NCBI RefSeq assembly: GCF_014652235.1
Contig: NZ_BMYK01000020.1
Span: 1-64,000, forward strand
DNA: 64,000 bases
Source: Pseudorhodoferax aquiterrae
GTDB taxonomy: Bacteria > Pseudomonadota > Gammaproteobacteria > Burkholderiales > Burkholderiaceae_C
Direction: 5' to 3'
Made by a program: the position numbers and the translations under genes. This document shows positions 40,045-48,697 of this stretch, one piece after another. The notes under the pieces were generated by a model. The model was given only the letters and a program-made list of their open reading frames with translations. It ran no database searches and was not told the DNA's origin. Each line of letters starts with the position of its first letter. Positions within the stretch are counted from its first letter, which is position 1.

Positions 40045-40690
40045 GGGGGGCTTCCTGGTTCGGGCGGTCCGTGAGGCGGGCGTTGACGGCACGCAGCCGC
40101 AACGAGAGCTTGCGCGCCAGCAGGGCGATCAGCGCCGCCGCCAGCCGTGGATCCTTGCCCATCATCTCGTCCAGGCCGTCGGCAGGCAAGACGGCGATCT
40201 CGCAGTCGGTCAGCGTGGTGCAGGCGGAGAAGCGCTGGCCGCTGTCCAGCAGCGACATCTCGCCCAGGATCTCGCCCGGCCGGCTCTCGGCCAGGCGCAG
40301 CAACTCGCCCCAGGGCTGGCGCCGGTCCACCGCGATGCTGCCGCGCAGCAGCACCACCATGAAGTTGCCGAACTCGTGCTGGTGGATGACGACGCGGCCG
40401 CTGCCGACGCGCACGAAGCGCAGGAAGCGCTCCATCTGCGCGATGTCCTGTGCTTCCAGGCGCGACATGTTGCGGTCGCGCGCCCACAGGGCCTGCAGCT
40501 GGGCGATGGCCGCGCCCAAGGGGATGCTGCGCGCGCCGATCTCGGTGGCGCGCGTTTCCCAGGGCACCATCACCGCTTCCTCGTGGCCCGGGCCGGGCTG
40601 TGGCGCAGCGAACAGCCCCGGCTCGGCGCCGTCGCCCGTGCGCTCGCGCGCCGGCCATGCACCGCGCAGGGAACCGAACCAGCTACGCAT
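40022..40690 (-). CDS. Cyclic-nucleotide-binding-domain protein between pilT and pilU
   Basis: A 222-residue protein with one cNMP-binding fold (about residues 75-200): VVIHQHEFGNFMVVLLRGSIAVD, then SRPGEILGEMSLLDSGQRFSACTTLTDC (cited by ends). The phosphate-binding cassette has GEMSLL, similar to the CRP pattern, but a full Arg-Thr/Ser motif is not obvious. There is no DNA-binding HTH. It lies between pilT and pilU with small spacing or overlap on both sides, which suggests ligand-controlled regulation of retraction. Confidence 0.85.
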   Translation of the reverse strand: MRSWFGSLRGAWPARERTGDGAEPGLFAAPQPGPGHEEAVMVPWETRATEIGARSIPLGAAIAQLQALWARDRNMSRLEAQDIAQMERFLRFVRVGSGRVVIHQHEFGNFMVVLLRGSIAVDRRQPWGELLRLAESRPGEILGEMSLLDSGQRFSACTTLTDCEIAVLPADGLDEMMGKDPRLAAALIALLARKLSLRLRAVNARLTDRPNQEAPHGTRSGQ

Positions 40691-40711
40691 GGGAGCTTGC
40701 GCGCCGCCCGC

Positions 40712-41755
40712 TCATCCGGGGAAGTTCTCGGGCGTCTTCGCCTTGCCGCGCGCCTCGGCCGGCGAGATGACGTTGCGCCGCACCAGGTCGGTCAGGTTCT
40801 GGTCCAGCGTCTGCATGCCGGCGGCCTGGCTGGTCTGGATGGTCGAGTACATCTGCGCCACCTTGGCCTCGCGGATCAGGTTGCGGATGGCCGGCGTGCC
40901 CAGCATGATCTCGTGCGCCGCCACGCGGCCCTGGCCGTCCTTGGTCTTGCACAGGGTCTGCGAGATCACGGCCTGCAGCGATTCGGACAGCATGGCGCGC
41001 ACCATCTCCTTCTCCTCGGCCGGGAACACGTCGATGATGCGGTCGATGGTCTTGGCCGCGCTGGAGGTGTGCAGCGTGCCGAACACCAGGTGGCCGGTCT
41101 CGGCCGCCGTCATGGCCAGGCGGATGGTTTCCAGGTCGCGCAGCTCGCCGACCAGGATGGCGTCCGGGTCCTCGCGCAGCGCCGAACGCAGCGCGGCCGC
41201 GAACGACAGTGTGTGCGGCCCGACCTCGCGCTGGTTCACCAGGCATTTCTTGGACTCGTGCACGAACTCGATCGGGTCCTCGATCGTCAGCACGTGGCCG
41301 TACTCGCTCTCGTTGAGGTGGTTCACCATGCCGGCCAATGTGGTCGACTTGCCCGAGCCGGTGGGGCCGGTCACGAGCACCAGGCCGCGCGGCCTGAGCG
41401 CCAGTTCGCCGAAGATGCGCGGCGCATTGAGCTGCTCCAGCGTGAGGATCTTCGACGGAATCGTCCGCAGCACCGCACCGGCGCCGCGGTTGTGGTTGAA
41501 GGCGTTGACCCGAAAGCGCGACAGGCCCTCGATCTCGAACGAGAAGTCGATCTCCAGGAATTCCTCGAAGTGCTTGCGCTGGCTGTCGCTCATGATGTCG
41601 TACACCATGCCATGCACCGTCTTGTGGTCCAGCGGATCGACGTTGATGCGGCGCACGTCGCCATGCACGCGGATCATCGGCGGCAGGCCGGCCGACAGGT
41701 GCAGATCCGAAGCCTTGTTCTTGACCGTGAAGGCCAGCAGCTGGGTGATGTCCAC
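40712..41755 (-). CDS. pilT: Type IV pilus retraction ATPase PilT
   Basis: A 347-residue PilT, the main retraction motor. Walker A GPTGSGKSTTLAGM, Asp box TIEDPIEFVHESKKC, Walker B AILVGELRDLETIRLA and His box ETGHLVFGTLHTSSA are all intact. The C-terminal AIRNLIRE motif, needed for retraction, is present. It starts with GTG at 41755, close to the divergent yggS, a common pairing. Confidence 0.96.
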   Translation of the reverse strand: MDITQLLAFTVKNKASDLHLSAGLPPMIRVHGDVRRINVDPLDHKTVHGMVYDIMSDSQRKHFEEFLEIDFSFEIEGLSRFRVNAFNHNRGAGAVLRTIPSKILTLEQLNAPRIFGELALRPRGLVLVTGPTGSGKSTTLAGMVNHLNESEYGHVLTIEDPIEFVHESKKCLVNQREVGPHTLSFAAALRSALREDPDAILVGELRDLETIRLAMTAAETGHLVFGTLHTSSAAKTIDRIIDVFPAEEKEMVRAMLSESLQAVISQTLCKTKDGQGRVAAHEIMLGTPAIRNLIREAKVAQMYSTIQTSQAAGMQTLDQNLTDLVRRNVISPAEARGKAKTPENFPG

Positions 41756-41796
41756 AGGAATCCTAGGGTGGATTTGGTACTCTTGCCCAACTAATT

Positions 41797-42510
41797 ATGA
41801 CGAGCATACGTAACAATCTCCAGCAAGTGCGTGACCGCATCGCCACAGCCTGTGCGCGTGCCGGTCGCCCCGCGGACAGCGTGCAGTTGCTGGCCGTGTC
41901 CAAGACCATGCCGCTGCCCTGTGTCCTGGAGGCCATGGCCGCCGGCCAGGCCGCCTTCGGCGAGAACTACGTGCAAGAAGGCGTGCAGAAGATCGAAGCG
42001 CTGCGCGCCTGGGAGGCGGAGGGCGGACGGCCCGTGCAGGTCGCCTGGCACCTGATCGGGCCGCTGCAGAGCAACAAGACGCGCGTGGTCGCCGCCAACT
42101 TCGACTGGGTGCACAGCGTGGACCGGCTCAAGATCGCCGAGCGGCTGGCCGAGCAGCGGCCGGCCGAACTGGGGCCGCTGCAGGTCTGCATCCAGGTCAA
42201 CATCGATGGCGGGACCACCAAGTCCGGCGTCGCGCCCGAGGAGGTGCCGGACCTGGCGCGCGCCGTGGCCGCCCTGCCGCGGCTGGCACTGCGCGGGCTC
42301 ATGACCATTCCCGAGCCGCAGAGCGGCTTCGACGCCCAACGTGCCGTGCACGCGCGCGCGCGGGCCCTGTTCGAGCAACTGCGCGCGGCCGGCATCGGCG
42401 GGGCGGCGTTCGACACCTTGTCCATGGGCATGACGGCCGATCTGGAGGCCGCCATCGACGCGGGCAGCACGCTGGTGCGCGTGGGCACGGCAATCTTCGG
42501 CGCGCGCTGA
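41797..42510 (+). CDS. yggS: YggS-type PLP homeostasis protein
   Basis: A 237-residue PLP-binding protein with the alanine-racemase N-terminal fold. The PLP lysine is Lys36 in LLAVSKTMPL; other signatures are FGENYVQEG, WHLIGPLQSNKTR and MGMTADLEAAI. It has no known enzyme activity but buffers PLP and amino-acid metabolism. It is divergent from pilT, 41 bases apart, an arrangement seen in many proteobacteria. Confidence 0.94.
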   Translation: MTSIRNNLQQVRDRIATACARAGRPADSVQLLAVSKTMPLPCVLEAMAAGQAAFGENYVQEGVQKIEALRAWEAEGGRPVQVAWHLIGPLQSNKTRVVAANFDWVHSVDRLKIAERLAEQRPAELGPLQVCIQVNIDGGTTKSGVAPEEVPDLARAVAALPRLALRGLMTIPEPQSGFDAQRAVHARARALFEQLRAAGIGGAAFDTLSMGMTADLEAAIDAGSTLVRVGTAIFGAR

Positions 42511-42526
42511 GGCGCGCCGTCTCGTT

Positions 42527-43039
42527 TCACTGCGCCGGCAGCACGATGGCCACGCGCCGGTTCTGCTGGCGCTGCTCGGGTGTGCGGTTGTCGTTCACGG
42601 GCGCAGCCTTGCCCAGGCCCACGGTCTGGATGTCGGCGTCGCGCAGTCCGGCGGCCACCATGGCCCGCTGCACGGCCTGGGCCCGGCGCAGGGACAGGCC
42701 CAGGTTGTAGGCCTGGCTGCCAGTGCTGTCGGAATGGCCTTCGATGCGCACGCGCGTGATCTGCAGCTGGGCCAGCTGGCTCCCGAGCCGTTCGGCCGTG
42801 GCCTGGCCCTCGGCGTCCAGCACGTCCGAGTCGCTGTCGAACAGCATCCGGCCCGCGATCGAAAGCTCCCAGCCCTCGTCGGTCGGGCGAAAGCCCAGTG
42901 CCCGCAGCTGCTCTTCCCGGCTCGGGGCCGGTGCGGGCGGGGGGGCGGGCGGTGCGGCGCAGGCCGCCAGCAGCCAGGTGCTGCCCCAGGCCGCGCCGAG
43001 CAGGCAGGCGCGGCGCGAGGCCATCCAATGCAGTTCCAT
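42527..43039 (-). CDS. OmpA-family lipoprotein, YfiB-like
   Basis: A 170-residue lipoprotein with lipobox LLAAC (Cys27), a Pro-rich linker and a C-terminal OmpA-like peptidoglycan-binding domain (about residues 55-165) with RIEGHSDSTGSQAYNLGLSLRRA (cited by ends) and QNRRVAIVL. Its ATG at 43039 overlaps the diguanylate cyclase stop (TGATG) with a GGAG site. In Pseudomonas aeruginosa YfiB sequesters YfiR and so releases the cyclase; the gene order here supports that role. Confidence 0.85.
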   Translation of the reverse strand: MELHWMASRRACLLGAAWGSTWLLAACAAPPAPPPAPAPSREEQLRALGFRPTDEGWELSIAGRMLFDSDSDVLDAEGQATAERLGSQLAQLQITRVRIEGHSDSTGSQAYNLGLSLRRAQAVQRAMVAAGLRDADIQTVGLGKAAPVNDNRTPEQRQQNRRVAIVLPAQ

Positions 43040-44343
43040 CACAACTCCGAGATGTCGCTCACGACATAGGCGCCTTCGAACAGGCGGCTGGTGCCCCGGC
43101 CGCTCTTCTTGGCTTCGTACATGGCGCGGTCGGCCGCGCGCAGCAGCTGGTCGGCGGTCTGGCCATGCTGGGGATACAGCGCAATGCCGATGCTGACCGA
43201 GGGCACGATGCGCTCGTGCCGCTTGGACAGGGGCAGCGCCACGGCGGCGTTGATCTTGTCGGCGATGCGCAGCGCATCCTGCGGGTGGTGCACCGGCGCC
43301 AGCAGCACCGCGAATTCGTCGCCGCCCAGCCGGGCCACCGTGTCGCCCTCGCGCAGCTGCGCGCGGATGCGTGCGGCCACCTCGATCAACAGCAGGTCCC
43401 CCACGGCATGGCCGTAGCGGTCGTTGGTTTCCTTGAAGCGGTCGTTGTCCATGTACAGCACGGCGATGCTGCCGCCCTGGAGCTGGGCGTCCTGCAGGAT
43501 GCGCGCCAGGCGGCGGCTGAAGTAGGCGCGGTTGTACAGGCCGGTCAGGCTGTCGTGGTTGGCCAGGTGCGTCAGCGAACGGTTCTCCTGCGCCAGCTGC
43601 GCCTGCTGCATCTCGATCTCGGCCAAGAGGGCGTTGAAATCCTCACCCAGGGCATGGAACTCGGCGATCTGCGACGCCGGTGCGCGCTGCAGGCCGCCGC
43701 GTTGCGCGCGCGCTCGGTGCGTCATGGTGATCAAGGCCTGCACGGGCTCCACGATGTCGCGCTGGATGCGCCGCGACAGCAGGCGCAGGCCCAGCCCGGC
43801 GAGCACCAGGCACAGCGCGATGCCGGTCGCGGCGGTGGCCAGGAAGCGGGCGAACACCGCGCCGTCGCCACGCAGCCGCACCTCGCCGATCTGGCGGCCG
43901 CGGTCCAGCACGGGGGCCACGGTTGGCTGCGGCATCAGCAGGCGCCCCAGCGGCTCGCCGGCCGCCTCCAGCAGCGCGTCGGCGCGCTGCCGGTCCGCAA
44001 GCTCGTAGCGCGCCAGCACATGGCCGGCCTGGTCGCGCAGCTCGGCCTCGCGCAGCGACTCGCGCTGGGCGATGACCGCCAACTGCTCCATGACGGCCAC
44101 GCGGTCGTTGAACACCACGGCCGCCTCGACCGAGTAGGCGATCGAACGCGCCACCAGTTCCAGGTGGTTGTTGGCGTAGGTGCGCAGCGCCAGCACGGCT
44201 GCCAGCAGCAGCGCCAGGCCGACGGCCGCCATGCTGATGCTGGCCACGCGCACATGGGCCCGCCGCAAGGTCTGCAACAGGCTGCGGCGCACCGGCTGCG
44301 CGGGCATGCCGGCTTTCGCGCGAGGCGGCCGGTCGGGGCTCAT
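43039..44343 (-). CDS. Membrane diguanylate cyclase, YfiN-like
   Basis: A 434-residue c-di-GMP synthase. TM1 spans about 32-54, followed by a periplasmic sensor part (about 56-162), TM2 (about 164-189), HAMP-like region and GGDEF domain. The active-site motif GGDEF is intact at residues 340-344, and the inhibitory I-site REGD (331-334) lies five residues upstream. The predicted topology matches YfiN/TpbB. It overlaps the YfiR-like gene upstream by four bases and the OmpA gene downstream. Confidence 0.92.
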   Translation of the reverse strand: MSPDRPPRAKAGMPAQPVRRSLLQTLRRAHVRVASISMAAVGLALLLAAVLALRTYANNHLELVARSIAYSVEAAVVFNDRVAVMEQLAVIAQRESLREAELRDQAGHVLARYELADRQRADALLEAAGEPLGRLLMPQPTVAPVLDRGRQIGEVRLRGDGAVFARFLATAATGIALCLVLAGLGLRLLSRRIQRDIVEPVQALITMTHRARAQRGGLQRAPASQIAEFHALGEDFNALLAEIEMQQAQLAQENRSLTHLANHDSLTGLYNRAYFSRRLARILQDAQLQGGSIAVLYMDNDRFKETNDRYGHAVGDLLLIEVAARIRAQLREGDTVARLGGDEFAVLLAPVHHPQDALRIADKINAAVALPLSKRHERIVPSVSIGIALYPQHGQTADQLLRAADRAMYEAKKSGRGTSRLFEGAYVVSDISEL

Positions 44344-44894
44344 GGCTTGCGCTCCTGGCCCAGGCGCAGCACCTGCGGATGGATGCGCACCTTGCCGCGG
44401 GCCAGCGCATCGAGGTTGATCTCGAAGCGCACGGACTGTCCTGCAGGTTCGATGTCCAGCCGCACCATGCCATTGGCCAGGCAGGGCGTGGAGCGCTCGC
44501 ACAGCGTCAGCACCGGCTGGCCTTCCAACTCCTGCGCCAGCTGCTGCCATTGGGCGATGTCCAGCGCGCCGACGTAGAGCACGTCGCATTGGCTGGCGAC
44601 GGCCTGGCCGGTTTCCAGCCGCCGCAGCAGCACAGGGCCGCCCGGCCAGGCGATGCCCTGCTGTTGCAGGCGTTCGGCATGCGGGCTGGTGCCGGCGAAG
44701 CACACGCGCAAGGGATCGGGGGGCACGGGCCAGCGCGTGTAGGCCAGCACGCGGGTCACGGTGTCGCGCAGGTCCAGCCCGATCTGCTGGCCCCTGGCCG
44801 GGAGGGCCAGCACGAGGGCGAGCAGCATCGGCAGGGCCAGGCGCGCCGGCCCGTGGCGTCGCAGGAGAGAGGCGGCGTGTTGGCCGGGAGACAT
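44340..44894 (-). CDS. Periplasmic YfiR-like regulator (DUF4154 family)
   Basis: A 184-residue protein with a signal peptide (about residues 1-35) and four cysteines at 65, 103, 132 and 138, matching the four-cysteine, two-disulfide pattern known for YfiR. In Pseudomonas YfiR binds YfiN in the periplasm and represses cyclase activity. It is the first gene of the set, and its stop overlaps the cyclase start by four bases. The sequence match to YfiR is modest, but the gene order R-N-B strengthens the call. Confidence 0.8.
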   Translation of the reverse strand: MSPGQHAASLLRRHGPARLALPMLLALVLALPARGQQIGLDLRDTVTRVLAYTRWPVPPDPLRVCFAGTSPHAERLQQQGIAWPGGPVLLRRLETGQAVASQCDVLYVGALDIAQWQQLAQELEGQPVLTLCERSTPCLANGMVRLDIEPAGQSVRFEINLDALARGKVRIHPQVLRLGQERKP

Positions 44895-44989
44895 GCAGGG
44901 TAAGGGGACGTTCTCACGCCCCGGCGAAAGCAGCGCGAGATGCTACCAGCCCCCTCTGACGCCGGCCTGTCGCGGCCACCGGACGGAGA

Positions 44990-45634
44990 TCAGCTCTTGT
45001 ACTTGATGGTGCAGCCGTAGGGCGCGGTCTGGGCCTGGCTGATGGGCTTGCCGGCCAGTGCCTCGTTGAGACCCTGGCGCACGTAGTTGGTGGCGGTCTG
45101 GATGTCGCTGGCCCGCGCCGAGGCGATGGAGTCGATGCCGCCCGCGTAGACCAGCGTGCCCTGCGGGTTGACGATGTACATGTGCGGCGTGGTGCGCGCG
45201 CCATAGGCCTTGCCCACGCTGCCTTCCTCGTCCATCAGCGTGGCCGTGGGCGTGCCGGACTTGTCCTGCATCCAGCGCGCCAGCTGCTGCGGCGGCAGGT
45301 AGTCCGAGGCGGCCTTCTCGGTCGAGTTGACGGCGAGCCAGACCACGTCCCTGGCCGTGAACTCCTTCTGCAGGCCGGGCAGGTTGGCGCTGTCGTAGTG
45401 CTTGCGCACGAAAGGGCAGCCCGGGTTGGTCCATTCCAGCACCACGGTCTTGCCCTTGAACTCGGCCAGCGTGCGCGTCTTGCCGCTGGTGTCGGTCAGC
45501 GTGAAGGCGGGTGCGGGCTGGCCGACGGCGGCCGCTGCATGCGCCGTGCCGGCGAGCAAGCTGGCACTGGCGGCGAGGGCGGCCAGCATGGCCGTGCGGC
45601 GCTGCAGGAGGGGGCGGGTCGCGGAGATGGTCAT
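44990..45634 (-). CDS. Periplasmic redoxin with single conserved cysteine
   Basis: A 214-residue thioredoxin-fold protein with a signal peptide (about residues 1-33, cleavage after AHA). The active-site region is EWTNPGCPFVRKHYDS with one cysteine (Cys73) instead of CxxC; another cysteine is near the end (GCTIKYKS). The cis-proline stretch is ARTTPHMYIVNPQGTLVYAG. It lies 23 bases after dsbD on the same strand, so DsbD may keep it reduced. Confidence 0.85.
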   Translation of the reverse strand: MTISATRPLLQRRTAMLAALAASASLLAGTAHAAAAVGQPAPAFTLTDTSGKTRTLAEFKGKTVVLEWTNPGCPFVRKHYDSANLPGLQKEFTARDVVWLAVNSTEKAASDYLPPQQLARWMQDKSGTPTATLMDEEGSVGKAYGARTTPHMYIVNPQGTLVYAGGIDSIASARASDIQTATNYVRQGLNEALAGKPISQAQTAPYGCTIKYKS

Positions 45635-45657
45635 CGGATCGACTCCTTCGGTGGGGA

Positions 45658-47799
45658 TTAGAGGGTCGCGATGGCCGCGCGCAGTTCGGCCACGCTCAGG
45701 ATCTCGGACAGCACCACGGGCGCGCGGCCCTGGCGGTACAGCACATAGACCGGCACGCCGCTGCGGCCCAGGTCGCGCAAGGCCGCCGTGATGGCCGGGT
45801 CGCGCCGCGTCCAGTCGGCCGTCAGCAGCTGCACGTTCTTGGCGTCCAGGTCGGCCAGCACGCGCTGGTCGGCCAGCGCCGTGCGCTTGTTGTACTGGCA
45901 GGTCACGCACCAGGCGGCCGTGAAGTCCACGAACACGGGCCGGCCCTGGGCCAGCGCCTGCTGCACCTGCGTGGGCGCCCAGGGCTGCCAGCGCGCGCCG
46001 GCGGTGGCCACGGGCGTGGCCGCCTCCACGGGGCGCAGCACGGCCGGCCCGAGCAGGCCCAGCATGGCCACGGCCAGCAGCAGCGACAGCGTGCCCATGA
46101 CCCAGCGGGCGCGGCCCGCCAGGCCCAGCGCCCAGACCACGGCGGCCAGCGCCACCAGCAGCAGCAGCAGCGCGGCGGCACCGTCGATGCCGGTCTGCTG
46201 GCCCAGCACCCAGACCAGCCAGGCCACAGTGGCGAACATCGGGAAGGCCATGCAGCGTCGGAACACGTCCATCCAGGGGCCGGGCCGCGGCAGCCAGCGC
46301 ACCACGGCCGGCACCAGGCTGGCGAGCAGGAAGGGCAGCGCCATGCCCAGGCCCAGTACCGCGAACACCGCCAGCGCCTGGGCCGTCGGCAGGCCCACGG
46401 CGACGCCCATGGAGGCGCCCATGAACGGTGCCGTGCAGGGCGAGGCGATGGCCACGGCCAGCACGCCGGACAGGAAGGCGTCGGCGACCGGGTGGCGCGC
46501 CTGGGCCGAGGCCAGGCGCGAGGGCAGCAGGTGGCCGAACTCGAACAGGCCGGCCAGGTTCAGCCCGAACAGCGTGAACAGCACGGCCAGCGCCGCCACC
46601 ACGCCCGGCGATTGCAGCTGGAAGCCCCAGCCGAGTTGCTCGCCGGCAGCGCGCAGCCCCAGCAGCAGGCCGGCCAGCGCCACGAACGACAGCACCACGC
46701 CCGCGCTGTAGGCCAGGCCATGCAGCCGCAGCGCGCGCTGTTCGCCGGCATGGCGCGCAAAGCCCAGCATCTTGATGGCCAGCACCGGGAACACGCAGGG
46801 CATGAAGTTCAGGATCAATCCGCCCAGCAGCGCCCCCACCAGCACGGCGGCCAGGCCGATCGGCCGGCCCGCGTCGACGGGCGGCTGGGCGGCCGCGTTG
46901 GCCTCGAGTGCGGCGCTCAATGCGGGCGACACCGTCGCGACGGCCGCGCCCTGCGGCCAGGGGCCGGCCACGGCGGCTTCCGCACGCCAGCCCTGGCGCC
47001 GGCCGTCGACGTCCAGTGCCAGCACCACGGGCATCACGGCCGGGCTCTGGCTGCGCTGGTCCGACAGCGGCACGCGCGCGGTCCAGACGGCGCCGTCCCA
47101 GGCCTGGGTCCAGGCGCCGGCTGTCTGGATGACCTCGGCGGTCTCGGGGAAGAACTCCAGGGTCCTGCCCTGCACGGCTGCGGGCAGGCCGCGCACCGAC
47201 ACGGCCAGGGTCTTGCCATCGACGATGTCCACCGTGCTGCCCGCGGGCAAGGCCTGGGGATGGGCGGCGGCGGCCGCGTCGAACGCGGCCTGGTGCAAGG
47301 CGGTGGCGCCCTGCACGGGCAGATCCAGCGTGAACTCGCCCTCTTCGGGAATGCACTCCTTGCGGCAGACCAGCCAGGACGCGCTGAGCTTGAGCTGCAG
47401 CTGCCCGCTGCTGGCCTGAAAGTCCGGCCCCACGGTCAGCGGGACGGGCAGCAGCACGGTGTTCTCGTAGCCGTAGTTGGCCAGCGGGCCGATAGCGATC
47501 TTGTGCGGCACGGGCCAGGCGATCTCGCCGGCCTGCACGCCGGCCGGCAACTGCCAGCGCAGCTCGGTCGGCAGGCCCGAGTCGCCCGGATTCTTCCAGT
47601 AGGTGTGCCACTCGGGCTGGTGGGTGATCGACAGGCCGACCCAGACCGGCTGGCCCGGCGCCACGCCTTGCGGCGCCAGCGCCACGAGCTCGGCGCGCAC
47701 CTGCGGCGTGGTCACGACGGCACTGTCGGCCCATGCCGCGGGGCCGGCCAGCGCGGCGCAGCTGGCCAGGAGCAGGGCGAGGGCAGGGCGTTGCGGCAT
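45658..47799 (-). CDS. dsbD: Thiol:disulfide interchange protein DsbD
   Basis: A 713-residue transmembrane reductant shuttle. It has a signal peptide, the periplasmic DsbD-alpha domain with LVCRKECIPEE, a central CcdA-like eight-helix part with the redox pair in NFMPCVFPVLA and ASPCTAPFM, and a C-terminal thioredoxin domain with AWCVTCQYNKR. It moves electrons from cytoplasmic thioredoxin to periplasmic proteins. I chose ATG 47799 (MPQRPALALLLASC) because it gives a good signal peptide. Confidence 0.94.
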   Translation of the reverse strand: MPQRPALALLLASCAALAGPAAWADSAVVTTPQVRAELVALAPQGVAPGQPVWVGLSITHQPEWHTYWKNPGDSGLPTELRWQLPAGVQAGEIAWPVPHKIAIGPLANYGYENTVLLPVPLTVGPDFQASSGQLQLKLSASWLVCRKECIPEEGEFTLDLPVQGATALHQAAFDAAAAAHPQALPAGSTVDIVDGKTLAVSVRGLPAAVQGRTLEFFPETAEVIQTAGAWTQAWDGAVWTARVPLSDQRSQSPAVMPVVLALDVDGRRQGWRAEAAVAGPWPQGAAVATVSPALSAALEANAAAQPPVDAGRPIGLAAVLVGALLGGLILNFMPCVFPVLAIKMLGFARHAGEQRALRLHGLAYSAGVVLSFVALAGLLLGLRAAGEQLGWGFQLQSPGVVAALAVLFTLFGLNLAGLFEFGHLLPSRLASAQARHPVADAFLSGVLAVAIASPCTAPFMGASMGVAVGLPTAQALAVFAVLGLGMALPFLLASLVPAVVRWLPRPGPWMDVFRRCMAFPMFATVAWLVWVLGQQTGIDGAAALLLLLVALAAVVWALGLAGRARWVMGTLSLLLAVAMLGLLGPAVLRPVEAATPVATAGARWQPWAPTQVQQALAQGRPVFVDFTAAWCVTCQYNKRTALADQRVLADLDAKNVQLLTADWTRRDPAITAALRDLGRSGVPVYVLYRQGRAPVVLSEILSVAELRAAIATL

Positions 47800-47855
47800 G
47801 GAATGCGTGGAAAACCGCCCATGGGAGCAGGGCCGGAGGGCAAAGTTCCGCGCGC

Positions 47856-48599
47856 TCATGCCGCGAAACCCAGCACCACGCGGCGCGCCATGGCGCCCTT
47901 CTTCTCGATCTTGGTCACCACCACGGCGCCGATCTCGGCCGTGTTGGCCACATGGGTGCCGCCGCAGGGCTGCAGGTCGATCAGGTCCTCGGCGCCGATG
48001 CGGATGGTGCGCACGGCGCCCGTGCCGCGCGGCGGCGAGACCGACATGCTCTTGACCAGGGCCGGGTTGGCGTCGAGCTCGGCCTCGGCGATCTCGCCCA
48101 CGGTGACGGGCAGCGCGGCGCCCACCAGGCGCGCGATGCCGGCGCTGAGCGCTTCCTTGTCCAGCGGCTGGTCGGTGTGGAAGTCCAGCCGCGCCGCATC
48201 GGCCGTGATCGAGCAGCCGTTCACGGGTTGGGCCACGAGGTGGCACAGCAAGTGCGTGGTGGTGTGGAACCGCATGAGCCGGTGGCGGCGCTCCCAGTCG
48301 ATCTCGGCCGTCACGGCCGCGCCCACCGTGCAGCGGGCCAGCAACCCGTCCTGGCCGGGCGCGGGCACATGGCAGATCGCGGCCGTGGGCCGGCCTTCGG
48401 CGTCCTTGCCCTTGCGCGTGTCGGCGATGGCCAGGCGCTGGCCATCGGCCAGCAGCAGCCAGCCGGTGTCGCCGGCCTGGCCGCCGCCCAGCGGGTAGAA
48501 CACCGTGCGGTCGAGCACGATGCCATCGGGGCCGACGGCGGTGATGGTGGCGCCGGTCTGGCGCAGGCGGGCGTCCTGGCGGAAGAGATCCTGGGTCAT
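47856..48599 (-). CDS. AlaX-type alanyl-tRNA editing protein
   Basis: A 247-residue free-standing editing domain related to the second half of AlaRS. The zinc ligands are HTTTH (residues 112-116) and CGGTH (Cys212, His216). It hydrolyses Ser-tRNA(Ala) or Gly-tRNA(Ala). The N-terminal Gly-rich FYPLGGGQAGDTG is also typical. The start at 48599 (MTQDLFRQDARL) is preferred over an in-frame ATG 36 bases upstream. It diverges from the first Bug receptor gene. Confidence 0.92.
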   Translation of the reverse strand: MTQDLFRQDARLRQTGATITAVGPDGIVLDRTVFYPLGGGQAGDTGWLLLADGQRLAIADTRKGKDAEGRPTAAICHVPAPGQDGLLARCTVGAAVTAEIDWERRHRLMRFHTTTHLLCHLVAQPVNGCSITADAARLDFHTDQPLDKEALSAGIARLVGAALPVTVGEIAEAELDANPALVKSMSVSPPRGTGAVRTIRIGAEDLIDLQPCGGTHVANTAEIGAVVVTKIEKKGAMARRVVLGFAA

Positions 48600-48697
48600 C
48601 GTGCAAGAAGGCAGTGGTGCGGGCAGGGGCGCCATTGTCGGCGGCCCGGCGCATGGGCGCTGCTATGCTGGCCGAACACCCAGAACCAGGAGGAGAC

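Noticed and set aside
36658..40074. Long plus-strand open frame across the dehydrogenase, LysR and pilU genes
   Set aside because: It runs antisense or out of frame to well-identified genes, has biased composition from high GC, and shows no domain.
45511..48498. Long plus-strand open frame opposite dsbD and the AlaX gene
   Set aside because: Antisense artefact of high GC; both opposite genes have intact catalytic motifs.
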